This document shows, piece by piece, positions 1 to 7,614 of a stretch of 20,284 nucleotides of DNA; position 1 is the stretch's first letter; every line of letters begins with the position of its first letter. The DNA comes from Baffinella frigidus (Eukaryota; Cryptophyceae; Cryptomonadales; Baffinellaceae). The notes below the pieces were generated by a model. The model was not told the origin of the DNA, made no database searches, and worked only from the letters and a program-made list of their open reading frames with translations. The translations under genes and the position numbers were made by a program. The DNA lies in NCBI GenBank assembly GCA_026770585.1, contig MU646773.1:95270-115553 (forward strand). Direction: 5' to 3'.

Positions 1-180
1 CTAAGATAGCACCAACGACCCGACAGCCCCCTCCCGGGCACTGAATCAGTATCACTTGTATGCTATCTTAGTCAGGATCACTTGCATGCTATCTGAATCA
101 GTATCACTTGTATGCTATCTTAACTTCCCGACAGCCTACTCCCGGGCACTGAACCAGTATCGCTTGTATGCCATCTTAGG
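1..180. repeat. Tandem and inverted repeat around gtatgctatctta
   Basis: Four imperfect units of gaatcagtatcacttgtatg + ctatctta occur at about 43-71, 72-94, 95-122 and 150-178. ctaagatagc at position 1 is the inverse of gctatcttag at 62-71. Lies past the last recognised BIR-gene exon; no gene seen. Confidence 0.7.
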
Positions 181-280
181 TATGGGGTGTATCTCCAAGA
201 TAGCAACAAAAATCCTACCATGCCACAAATAAAGACTGAGATCGCATGAAAAGTGATTCCGATTCAGTAATCTTCCGAAA

Positions 281-366
281 TATCCCTTCACGTGGCGAGT
301 TGGCTCATACGCCAAACGGCAGGGCCCTAGGACCTGCCTAGGGCGAGCTAGGGTGAACATTCACCC
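281..366. mobile_element. Dispersed repeat with cctaggacctgcctaggg core, copy 1
   Basis: It aligns with 16797-16877 through tatccctt, gtggcgag, catacgcc and gggccctaggacctgcctag. Both are preceded by gatagca-type sequence. Probably an end of a larger element; boundaries are not defined. Confidence 0.6.
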
Positions 367-392
367 TAGGGGTACTTAAGGGATAACCGCAC

Positions 393-428
393 CTGGCTAG
401 TGCGCTTCCCAACAGCGTGACCCACCTC
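393..428 (-). pseudogene. Truncated copy of BIR gene exon 7 donor end
   Basis: ctgttgggaagcgcactagc+cag/gtgcgg repeats the end of exon 7 (ctgttgggaagcgcgacagt+cag/gtgcca), donor included. It could act as an alternative donor or be debris. Confidence 0.7.
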
Positions 429-506
429 ACGAAAGTTACTACACAAATGCCCACTTGTAAAAAAAAACGGTTTACAATAGGCCTCTCTAGGATTCTCGCG
501 TGGCAC

Positions 507-647
507 CTGACTGTCGCGCTTCCCAACAGCCTCTTCCCGCGTCCGCAGGCGGCTCTCCCTCTCCCTCAACCCCGCGTCTCTTTCCTCCAGCAAAGCTTCC
601 TTCGCGAGCGCCCCCACCTCCCGCTCCCCGATCCGCAATAGCGTCCC
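507..647 (-). CDS. BIR gene exon 7 (coiled coil), last exon recognised
   Basis: The exon is 141 bp (47 codons), phase 0 at both ends, with acceptor tcgacag and donor gtcag/gtgcca. It encodes an Arg/Glu-rich helix (RIGEREVGALAKEALLEERD, then GLRERESRLRTREEAVGK). Its acceptor is only six bases from the end of the palindromic element at 657-794. The donor end is repeated at 393-428. No stop codon or later exon was identified toward the window edge. Confidence 0.65.
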
Positions 648-3600
648 CTGTCGATATCATAGGAAAGCTTATTTAATATACAACATTTCGGTAGTGAAAT
701 TTACTACACATAGGGATCTTTACTAGTAATATTCAAGCAAACGTGTAGTAATTTTCAGTGAAATCCAATTTAAGTAAAATCAGTTTTCCTATGAGATTCA
801 GTCCCTTCACATGAAATATTCAATTTCGTAACGCACCCACAAAAAGGATTCCCGGTACAAAACCTGGGATTTTAAACGCTGAAAGTACGAAATGGCTCCA
901 ACGCCAAGCCAAATCCGAGATAGCATCTATTGGGTGACAGGACCAGATTGACACCACCGGCCCTTCATCTCATACCGGCGCGCGTCCCGAGGTAAAGCGT
1001 GAGAAGGAAAAATGAAAAATAGTTGTGAAAATATTTAATTGAAATTACGTAAAATAAATCAAGGCCCCCGAAGCGGGAGACAATCGCCTGCAGGACATCA
1101 CGCACCTAGGTTGTTTCCGAAACAGCCATCTGATGCCATCAGATAAGAAACCCGCTCTGGCGTACAGGGGTTGATCGCGAACACGGACACGCACCGCCCT
1201 AGGGTCCTACGGCAGGGCCAGTCCTAGGAGCATACGACCACCCTAGGAGCGATGCGTGTTTCTTAAGAAACCTGCTGCACCAGCGTCCAGCCTCGCGACT
1301 GATTGCCAGCCATAGCGGGATGTAGGGTGTAGGGTGTAGGGTGTAGGGTGTAGGGTGTAGGGTGTAGGGTGTAGGGTGTAGGGTGCAGGGTGTAGGGTGT
1401 AGGGCGTATCTCAGCGCTCTGGATTTCGGCGAATAAGCACACGCACCACCCTCTCCTACGGTATGGCCAGTCCTAGGAGCATACGACCACCCTAGGGGCG
1501 GCGCGTGTCCTAAATTTCTCGTAACCCCTGTACCTCAGCGCTCTGGATTTCGGCGCGGCGCCGGGCCTCGATGTCTGTCAGCTCCGCTAGTTCCGAGTCA
1601 AGAAGCCGCCTGCAAAGACACCGTGATGAGGTTTATTCGACACCCATACAATCGGGAAATCCTAGCTCTGTCCCACTTGGATCGAGGCACGCCATTATTT
1701 CGCCCCCCCCCGAAATTTCACACGTAAATTTTGACACCCTCCAATGAAATTCACCTCTGAAATTTCGGGTGGGGCGAAATAATGGCGAGCCCAAATTGAA
1801 CTGGGACATAGCTAGAAATCCAGGGCGTTACAGAGCGGAATTCATCCAAGCGCGCCCGCCCACCAAGGTTGGCTCAACGCGCAGGTGTTTTGGCGGGATG
1901 TGACTATGCTTAGGCTTCGTACACAGGCTTTGTTCTTCGGTTACGTTGTGACCTTCGTGGCAACTGACTCTGGGTGCAAAATCCGTTGAACCTACCAACC
2001 ATGCGTCAATCAACCAGGGAAACCTTTCAGTAGTCCGCAGTCGTGGGATTCAGGGTGATCAGCAGCGCTGAAAGAGAGCACCGAGAGACGGTGACGCGGC
2101 AAGGTTTTGCCCACACGGGGAGCCTCCAAGGAAATTTCGAACATACGTCTGTTCGAAATATCGGTCAATGAAATGTCTTTGTATCGAGAAATTCTCAAGT
2201 AGTACCTCGAAAATAAATGGATGGATCTGCGAAGGCCACTGTGCGGCGGCGTACATCACGCGCTCGCGCACACGCCGATTCGCGTCTGTGAGGGACTAAA
2301 CCCTTAACACCTAACCAGGACTTCACAACTCCCTCCCTTCAACACCAACCAGACCCGGACAGGGGCACACGCCAAGGTGCGGTGCTCAGGTCTAGCTCTG
2401 CCTGAGTAAAACGGGGCCCGTCATTAAATAAATTAGAGCAGGCAATCAAGTGCAAGAGTCCAGCTAAAATACATTTATGACGAGCCCAGTTTTAATAAGA
2501 GCTAGGAGGAGCGTTGGTGAGGTGGTGAGGTGGTGAGGTGGGATGTGGATGCCACCTCTGTTCAGCCTTGCCGGCATACTCAGCCTCGGCAGCTTTCATC
2601 TTGTGCTCTAGTGTCCCCTGCTCCTCTCTGCACAGACACGCACACCACGACTGTCAGAGCTATTTTGGCAGGGACTTGCTGTTCTCGATCCGCCGAATTG
2701 CCCAACTGGAAATTGAGAGCGCGGCCCACCGAGACAAAAGTCGAGAGTGGAACTTCTCAAAGCAAAAGTGGAACCTCTGTTAACTTAAAAAAGTAACAGC
2801 GGAAAACTCGAAGCGGTGCCTTTGTTGCCTCAACCTTCTTCCTCTTTTCTTCTTCGGTATTTCTGCCACGCCTGGAGACGAGTGATCCAACAGTCTATGC
2901 GCCTTACGACTGTTGTTACCTCAACCGGACAGGCTTCGTGCCGTGACGCAAACGAAACCAGGAAACTCTCCGATTAGTCAACAGTCGTGGGATGCTCAGA
3001 CACGCCTCCCTTGAGCCACGCCAGAGTCCAGAAAGGCGGTCGCCAAAAGTCACCCCCCCCTCCATTGCAGCTGTTTTCAAAAGTCATCCCCGTCAAATGG
3101 GACGGTCGGCAAGAGAGACGAACCCCCTCGAGCAATCTGGCGTGGAGACACCTGACTGCGCTAGACGAAAGGCTCCACGACCCTCCTCCAAAGTCTAGCT
3201 CTGCCTCACTCGGACTATTCTCAAGTCGACACGCTGGGTTTGCGATACACATCCTTCAACTTTGGAGCGGAAAAGATCCTGGGCTCACCATATTGGTGAG
3301 CCCAAACAGACTGAGAGAGACAGAAAGTTGACCATCCAGCGGAAGTTGCTGATTTCGACGGATCGGAGGGAGTTGATAGGACAAGGGTCCCTAGGCCTGA
3401 GTTTCTCGTAGGAACCTTGCGGCCTACCGTAGTCAATAACGTAGGCGTAACTAACCTCAATTCGAGCCGGTACCCTATTGGAGTGGGCTTGCCACCGTGC
3501 AGCGGCGAGGGCGTCAAGGGCAGCACGCTGCGCCCCTTCCGCGTCCTCGATCTTCCGCAGCGCCTCCTCGTGCCTGCCCCGAGAATCGGTTAGGATAACC

Positions 3601-5990
3601 GTAGGTCGGTTAGGATAACCGTGGGAACAACTAGTAAATGACCTATTCACACTGTTAGATGACCCCCCTTGCGTGTCTGCGATCTTCCGCAGCGCCTCCT
3701 CGTTCCTGCCCCACCATCATTAGATACGGCGAGACGTGTTGGTGGTCATAAAAGTCAATCTCATGCATGGGTCATTTAATACTATTAAGTTACTGTTACT
3801 ATGAAGTTACTATTAAGTTACTATGACATAATCGATGGATGAGAGAGATTTTTTTATCACTATCAACACGGCTTCCTACCCCCGTATGAATGAAATTTAG
3901 TGCATACCCCTGACACCAAGAAATCCAGGGTGTTACAGAGCGGAATCCAGCTGAGCGCTACCGCGCGAGCCACTAGGGCGAAGTTCCCTCCCCTTCACGC
4001 CGCCATGATCTACAACCCACGCTTTCCCCATCACGCCTTCTCCCTGCACAGCCACTCGAGGCTAGAGATGGAAATATTTTAAAAGTGGGTGTGTTGGATT
4101 TGTACCAGTCACGGGCGGGTTTGGTCACGTAGCTGCGGGGTATCCCGCAGCTACGTGACCAAACCAGGATATGTGTGTCCACCCGACGCCATAAATTTGA
4201 CTATTTTAAAACCGGGATATTTTTACAAGTGGGGCGGTATGTAGTAATTTTCACATATATCCGGTTTTGGTCACGTAGCTGCACATTCGTTTCCGCGCTG
4301 CACATTCGAAGGGAAGCGTGGCGAACATGCCAGCAGGCATCTTCGTTGGAAACATGCCCGACTCCCACAACCACTTTCCCTGCAGGTTCTCTACCACCTA
4401 ACGTAAGTCCAACAACGTATGCTAACTACCGCAATCCAGGAAGCCCCCCCCCCCCACCCCCCCCAAAACCCTATACACTATAAACCTTAACCTCTGGAGA
4501 GCAATTCCCCAGTTTGAGGTGTACACCGTTTGTAACATATTACACGCCGAAAACCCAATTGAAGCTGCTACGGGGTCCTTTAAGTCCTTTAGTAGGGTGG
4601 CGGATGCGCGTGCAACATCGTATGCGGACTACCTGCAATCCAGCCCCCCCCCGCCACAAAAAAAAAGTCCAACCCCCTAAAAGCTTGAGAGAAACGGACC
4701 GTTCGGCCTCCTGGCGGAGGGCTTCGAGGCGCGGGAGCAGCTCGGCCTCGCGAGCCTCCAACTTTCGCACGCGCGCCCCCCCTTCCTCTTCCCGCGCGCG
4801 CCCTTCCTCCTGTCGCGCACGCCCCTCATCGTCCAGCCGCGCACTCCTGCCGAAGCGAGTTGTACTTTTAATTGTAAATTTACTTGTACGGTTGTAAAGT
4901 TATTTGTGCGCTTGTACCGTTAGTTGTACTGCTTTACCGTTGTACAGTTAGCTGTACAGTTGTACAGGTAGTTGTAGAGTTGTAGAGTTGTAGAGTTGTA
5001 GAGTTGTAGAGTTGTAGAGTTGTAGAGTTAGGCGGAACACACGCATGAGTGCACGCGCCTGTGCGCAGGGGGATGTGACGCGCCGACCCTGCAGAGGCCT
5101 AGCTCTGCCCGAGTAAATCTGGGTTCTCGAAATGAGGAAACCGGAAGTCGATTCTCCTGTTTTGCGGTGCATATCCGTCAACTTCTGGCGAGGAAACGAT
5201 CAGTCAACCCGACTGAGGCAGAGCCAGACAGTCTCGACGCAACGCAACGTTGCGGAGGGCGGGTAGCAAGTGAAATGCTTTGTCGATGGGCCACCCCACG
5301 ATTTTATATCAGTGGTCGCAGGACATCGGTACCATCCTCGCACACCTCCGCCAAATCCCACCGCCGAATCTGGTGCATTTGGGAGGTCGGTTAGAGAGTG
5401 TAAAGTGGCATGGATGGTGTTTAGGTTTTAGGATTCAAGTTTTAGGGTTTTATAGTTAGGTTTACATTTTAGGGGTTAGGATTGAGTTTAGAGTTTATGG
5501 TTTATGGTTGATGATTTATGGTTGATGATGTATGGTTTATGGTCTACACTTCATGGCTTTAGTTGATGGTTTCTGGATTAGGGTTTAGGGTTAAGGGTTT
5601 AGGCCACCTGGCGGCCGCCTGCTCCTCCCCAGCCTTCACCGCCCCGGCGCGCGCCCGCACCTTGTCGGCAATCCGCGCGAGCCGTGTGGCCTGCCGGGGC
5701 GACATGTTTATTCCATCGAAAGCAAACATTTTTTTTGGCGGATCTTTGCTACGGCAAGGCGTGGTGTTAGCCTATCTTTGGGTTGCATGGGAGGAAGAGG
5801 CGGATGTAGGCGTCAGTTGTTGGTTGCATGCGGTGGGGGGGACGCGGGGAGGAGGGGGTGGGGGGGGGAAGCGGGGGGGGGGGCGACCTGCTCCTGTGCA
5901 CGCTCCGAGACACGCGACAGCCCAGTGTCGGCAGCCAGCTCGAAGGTGCGGTGCGCCGCCTCCAGCTTCCTCCGCCCTTCCATCACGGCC

Positions 5991-6070
<80 letters not shown>

Positions 6071-6933
6071 TTGCCCCCCCCGTTGACGCCGTCCCCCACG
6101 CCCCCCCCCCCCTCCTTTGCTTTCTTTTTTCCCCCGACACCTTTCCCCTTCCCCCCCGTGACATTGATCACGGGTGCGGCCCACCCCCCATCCCCCCCCG
6201 CCAACGGCTCTGCGACAGGGCGCGTCGCCGGCTCTCTCCCCTTGTTCACCTTGACCACGCGGTCAGGGTCATTATTCCACATGGCGAGCACCTTGGACGC
6301 CGGCGAGACCGAGAGAGGCTTGTGCTCTGTCCCCTCGTCAGCCCGGAACACAATCGCATTTCCCGCAGTTGCCACCTGCGGCTCCGCTTCCCCCTGCACC
6401 CGCCGCCCTGGCGTGACGCCGTTGCTGGGGCTGTCGCTCCCCGCAGTGCCGTCGACTCCCGCGAGCTTGGTGAGGTAGCGCCCGAGATCGATCCTGGAAG
6501 GGGCGGTGGCGCCCTTCGAAGACTCCGGGTGATCCCCGTTGCTCCTCTCGCCGTTTCTTTCCGACGCCCCATGCGGCACGGAGTCGGGGCGCGCGCTGGA
6601 AGGGGGGCGCGCTGGTGAGGCATCTGGCTTGGCAGCCGTCCCCTTGCGTATGTTCCCCGTGGGGCGCCCCTGGATGAAGGGACACATGGGGTACCACGTC
6701 TTGTGCTCCTCCCACGCGTCATCCGAGCTATCCCAGTCCGTCAGCGCGTTCTCGCACGCGAAGCACACCACCCTGTCCGGCGCCTTGGGGGTGGGAGCAG
6801 CGTAGAAGCCAGCGGCCGCGAGGCGCGGGGGGGTGAGGGTGAGCGAGCTGCGGTGCGGCCAGACGATGCCATCGAAGGACCGCTCCCGCTCGTCCTCGCG
6901 GGACCACACCCGCGAGTCGGCGAGAGACGCCAT
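507..6933 (-). CDS. BIR-domain coiled-coil protein (IAP/survivin-like), seven exons, 3' partial
   Basis: Seen: exon 1 encodes one BIR domain at about residues 17-90, with zinc ligands Cys57, Cys60, His77 and Cys84 in the exact family spacing CX2C-X16-H-X6-C, plus the usual WPH and AGFY motifs. A basic/Ser/Pro/Gly linker follows, then a poly-Gly run, then six small exons rich in Glu, Arg, Ala, Leu and Lys that read as a continuous coiled coil. Introns are GT-AG and phases join cleanly (0,2,2,2,2,0), giving about 548 residues before the left edge. Known: BIR domains bind IAP-binding-motif peptides or histone H3 tails; survivin joins a BIR to a long helix in the chromosomal passenger complex. 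Inferred: a cytosolic or nuclear adaptor for apoptosis-like or mitotic functions. No RING or protease domain is seen. It is head to head with the plus-strand gene at 7220. The C terminus lies outside the window or was not recognised. Confidence 0.75.
657..794. mobile_element. Family A-related MITE (138 bp)
   Basis: The inverted ends tcataggaaa / ttttcctatga are flanked by gata and gatt, an imperfect 4-bp duplication. The middle shares tttactacaca, actagtaatatt and gtgtagtaatttt with the 140-bp family, but the ends differ. It abuts the acceptor of the BIR gene's exon 7. Confidence 0.8.
799..1319. other. Intron 6 of the BIR gene, no gene
   Basis: AT-rich, then mixed sequence with no supported exon. 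From 1191 it holds a repeat (gccagtcctaggagcatacg, cgaccaccctagg) whose second copy is at 1443-1510. Confidence 0.6.
1320..1407. repeat. (gtgtaggg)n minisatellite
   Basis: About eleven near-perfect 8-bp units lie next to the exon 6 fragment at 1410-1431. On the BIR gene's sense strand the array is C-rich. Confidence 0.95.
1410..1431 (-). pseudogene. Copy of BIR gene exon 6 donor end
   Basis: The 22 bases ending gaaatccagagcgctgag repeat the end of exon 6, but the following GT is changed to AT (gag/atacgc), disabling the donor. Confidence 0.8.
1534..1609 (-). CDS. BIR gene exon 6 (coiled coil)
   Basis: The exon is 76 bp, with acceptor tctttgcag and donor gctgag/gtacag, the best-looking splice sites in this gene. 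It encodes RLLDSELAELTDIEARRRAE then IQSAE, entering in phase 2 and leaving in phase 0. Its donor end is duplicated at 1410-1431. Confidence 0.7.
1662..1815. mobile_element. Family C MITE (154 bp)
   Basis: The inverted ends are ctagctctgtcccactt / ctgggacatagctag, with inner arms around a poly-C stretch and gaaatttcg. The 5-bp duplication aaatc is at 1657-1661 and 1816-1820. It lies in intron 5 of the BIR gene. Confidence 0.88.
1816..1850. repeat. Dispersed fragment aaatccagggcgttacag
   Basis: aaatccagggcgttacagag followed by cggaat recurs at 3920-3975 and, inverted, at 13687-13745. All three are intronic; this may be the end of an element family. Confidence 0.6.
1851..2391. other. Intron 5 of the BIR gene, no supported gene
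   Basis: Unique-looking sequence. A minus-strand stretch at 2206-2285 looks exon-like but fails the phase test (listed among the rejected items). Confidence 0.5.
2392..2505. mobile_element. Probable family C MITE, degenerate
   Basis: Left end ctagctctgcctgagtaaaa and right end ttttaataagagctag form an imperfect inverted repeat. No target duplication was found. It lies in intron 5 of the BIR gene. Confidence 0.6.
2556..2627 (-). CDS. BIR gene exon 5 (coiled coil)
   Basis: The exon is 72 bp, with acceptor ctgtgcag and donor cagag/gtggca. It encodes 23 residues (EEQGTLEHKMKAAEAEYAGK then AEQ), phase 2 to phase 2. The first base completes an Arg codon with exon 4, and the last two bases complete an Arg codon with exon 6. 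Immediately past the donor the intron holds three copies of ggtgaggtg. Confidence 0.7.
2628..3194. other. Intron 4 of the BIR gene, no supported gene
   Basis: It contains cacgccagagtccagaaagg followed by gtcgccaaaagtca (about 3015-3050), similar to cacgccagattcttggaagg + ggtcgccaaaagtca at 18876-18908, so it holds at least one dispersed repeat. No exon was seen. Confidence 0.5.
3195..3323. mobile_element. Family C MITE (129 bp)
   Basis: It starts ctagctctgcctcactc and ends gagagagacag, flanked by aaagt at 3190-3194 and 3324-3328. An inner palindrome gggctcaccatattggtg is shared, in opposite orientation, with the element at 8706-8844. Confidence 0.85.
3377..3478. mobile_element. Family F element, partial
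   Basis: It shares tttctcgtaggaaccttgcg, ctaccgtagtcaataacgta and the following aacta with the element at 18600-18756. Its right end reaches almost to the donor of the BIR gene's exon 4. Confidence 0.6.
3496..3573 (-). CDS. BIR gene exon 4 (coiled coil)
   Basis: The exon is 78 bp, with acceptor ggggcag and donor gcacg/gtggca. It encodes 25 residues (HEEALRKIEDAEGAQRAALD onward), phase 2 to phase 2, so it can be duplicated or skipped without a frame change. A truncated copy of it lies just upstream in the same intron (3660-3705). Confidence 0.7.
3586..3625. repeat. Two 20-bp units of tcggttaggataaccgt
   Basis: Direct repeat; each unit is itself nearly palindromic (cggtta-gga-taaccg). It lies 12 bases upstream of BIR gene exon 4's acceptor on the sense strand. 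Confidence 0.9.
3660..3705 (-). pseudogene. Truncated copy of BIR gene exon 4
   Basis: Acceptor ggggcag then gaacgaggaggcgctgcgga repeats the start of exon 4 (reading NEEALRKIADTQGG). The remainder of the exon and its donor are missing. Confidence 0.8.
3714..4118. other. Intron 3 of the BIR gene, repeats only
   Basis: It holds a tandem array of actattaagtt-like units (about 3779-3827) and the dispersed fragment at 3920-3975. No exon was seen. Confidence 0.55.
4119..4164. repeat. Perfect 21-bp hairpin
   Basis: The arms gtttggtcacgtagctgcgg(g) and their exact complement are separated by gtat. This looks like two abutting ends of the tggtcacgt element family, whose other end lies at 4264-4282. 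Confidence 0.85.
4147..4282. mobile_element. tggtcacgt-type MITE
   Basis: Left gcagctacgtgaccaaacc and right ggttttggtcacgtagctgc are inverted repeats extending into aggatatgtgtg / catatatcc. The interior holds gtagtaattttcac, as in the family A elements. A partial direct copy precedes it at about 4070-4135, so the region is nested. Confidence 0.72.
4283..4699. other. Intron 3 of the BIR gene, no supported gene
   Basis: It holds short poly-C runs (4446-4463, 4644-4652) and poly-A (4659-4667). ctaactaccgcaatccaggaa (about 4420-4442) and ggactacctgcaatccag (4625-4642) are a short imperfect repeat. No exon was seen. Confidence 0.5.
4700..4846 (-). CDS. BIR gene exon 3 (coiled coil)
   Basis: The exon is 147 bp, with acceptor ttcggcag and donor aacg/gtccgt. 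It encodes 48 residues (SARLDDEGRARQEEG through LPRLEALRQEAE) with Leu/Ala heptad character. It starts with one base and ends with two (cg), matching its neighbours. The dense Glu/Arg content and clean frame contrast with the flanking intron repeats. Confidence 0.7.
4860..5034. repeat. ttgtac-type and (tgtagagt)n tandem repeat
   Basis: A degenerate series of ttgtacngtta-like units (4860-4970) grades into about seven exact 8-bp tgtagagt units (4973-5029). It ends just before exon 3's acceptor on the minus strand, supplying its pyrimidine/A-rich tract. Confidence 0.9.
5099..5227. mobile_element. Probable family C MITE
   Basis: Left ctagctctgcccgagtaaa pairs loosely with right cgactgaggcagagccag. 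The length suits the family, but no target duplication is visible. It lies in intron 2 of the BIR gene. Confidence 0.6.
5228..5607. repeat. Intron 2 of the BIR gene: degenerate telomere-like repeat
   Basis: From about 5420 the plus strand is a run of ttaggg, ttttaggg, tttatggttgatga and gggtttagggttaagggttt variants reaching the exon 2 donor. 5228-5410 shows nothing recognisable. Confidence 0.8.
5608..5690 (-). CDS. BIR gene exon 2 (coiled coil)
   Basis: The exon is 83 bp, with acceptor cggcag before 5690 and donor ccag/gtggcc at 5608/5607. It encodes 27 residues beginning ATRLARIADKV and ending GEEQAAA, and leaves two bases (ag) that complete an Arg codon with the first base of exon 3. Composition is strongly helical and charged. 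Confidence 0.65.
5888..6933 (-). CDS. BIR gene exon 1: BIR domain, linker, poly-Gly, start of coiled coil
   Basis: The start ATG at 6933 is followed by MASLADSRVW; the same start is kept in the duplicate at 9431. The BIR fills residues 17-90. The linker (about 91-265) is polar and contains a possible basic stretch (GGKKKAKEGG). The poly(C) run 5992-6070 then reads as about 26 Gly. Beyond it, the frame with EAVMEGRRKLEAAHRTFELA continues to a donor at 5887/5886 (gagcag/gtcgcc, phase 0). As written, the two frames do not match: one extra base or two fewer in the homopolymer would join them. Homopolymer miscounting is therefore the simplest explanation. An unrecognised intron across the G-run is the alternative. 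Confidence 0.8.
5992..6070. repeat. 79-nt poly(C) tract
   Basis: Uninterrupted C from 5992 to 6070 (poly-G on the coding minus strand, about 26 Gly codons), with further C-runs to 6115. Its length decides whether BIR gene exon 1 is in frame. Confidence 0.98.
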
Positions 6934-7351
6934 GTGTGTCTGCTCACCGAATGTGGCTGGGCTGGGTGAGGGCGGCGCGGTGCCTGGCGCGTGATACGTT
7001 CAGGGAGCTGCGCTCACTCCAACACCCCTCGGCCTCACCGCCCAGAAATGAGTCACCTCGTCACCGCCCGAATTCGTCAAATCGGGGATTTTTTCGACGA
7101 CAGAGAAGATCGGTTTCGGTCTTTTCGCTTGGCGGCCTATTGAAACCCCAAATTCGGGAATGCTGCGGACGAGGGGTCCGTTTTCCGGCCAGTGGAGGAT
7201 CGCGAGTCGGGGGGTGCAGATGAGGGGCGCCGCGGCTCGCACCGCGGCGGTGCTCCTGTGCTTTTCCCTCTTGGGCACGGGGGCAGGTTCATTGGACCCG
7301 CCCCCGCCCGCTGGGGCGCTCTGCGGGCTGGTGCCTGCGGTGCTGGTCCAT
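6668..7351. repeat. Segmental duplication, parent copy
   Basis: This block (BIR codons, spacer and leader exon) matches 8867-9839 at high identity over its whole length, once two insertions in the other copy are set aside. Both coding parts are open here. Confidence 0.9.
6934..7219. promoter_or_regulatory. Bidirectional promoter spacer between the two head-to-head genes
   Basis: The 286 bp between the two chosen start codons must hold both 5' ends. I see no convincing TATA box. The segment is preserved almost intact in the duplicate at 9432-9707, apart from small deletions and substitutions. It also carries, at 6977-7023, an inverted copy of the exon 2 end of the plus gene. Confidence 0.55.
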
Positions 7352-7614
7352 CGAAGCACGGCGCTTCGCCTGCGCGGGGCGGGTCCGGCTAGGACAACGG
7401 AGGAAAATGAAGGTCGGCACCCGCTGGTGGAGGACTGGACCTCGGAGGAGGAGGCTTCCAGCATTGACAAGCCGACGTTCGACGTGACGAATCCCATGGA
7501 TGCCATGTACATGAGGAGGTTCGGGATGCTGGACGATCAACCGGATCGCGGCGAAGATCCTTGGGACAGCGAGGCGGAGCGCGTCCTGGGAGAGCTTCGC
7601 GGCGAGCTTGACAG
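7220..7614 (+). CDS. Exon 1: signal-peptide-like leader and acidic N-terminal region
   Basis: I chose the ATG at 7220 over the in-frame ATG at 7160 because it puts a short Arg-containing n-region directly before the hydrophobic run AAVLLCFSLLGTGAG. The leader exon start is also kept in the duplicate at 9708. The exon has 131 codons and ends gacag/gtgcgc (phase 2). After the LRLRGAG motif the sequence becomes acidic (VEDWTSEEEASSIDKPTFDV, DQPDRGEDPWDSEAERVLGE). Confidence 0.75.

Larger units (their letters stand above)
1191..1510. repeat. Local duplication: two ~70-bp copies around cagtcctaggagcatacg
   Basis: gccagtcctaggagcatacg followed by accaccctagg occurs at 1216-1246 and again at 1464-1494. 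Between them lie an 8-bp minisatellite and a copy of exon 6's donor end, so the duplication unit spanned intron plus exon edge. Confidence 0.75.

Noticed and set aside
2206-2285. Exon-like minus-strand stretch (NRRVRERVMYAAAQW) with AG and GT borders
   Set aside because: Its phases (2 spare bases in, none out) do not fit between BIR gene exons 5 and 6, which join each other directly in frame.
5563-6618. 351-residue plus-strand open frame rich in Pro
   Set aside because: It exists only because poly(C) reads as poly-Pro with no stops. The minus strand across the same bases encodes the BIR protein.
7338-7400. LRLRG motif considered as a ubiquitin C terminus
   Set aside because: The motif is LRLRGAG without a preceding ubiquitin fold and follows a signal-like leader.
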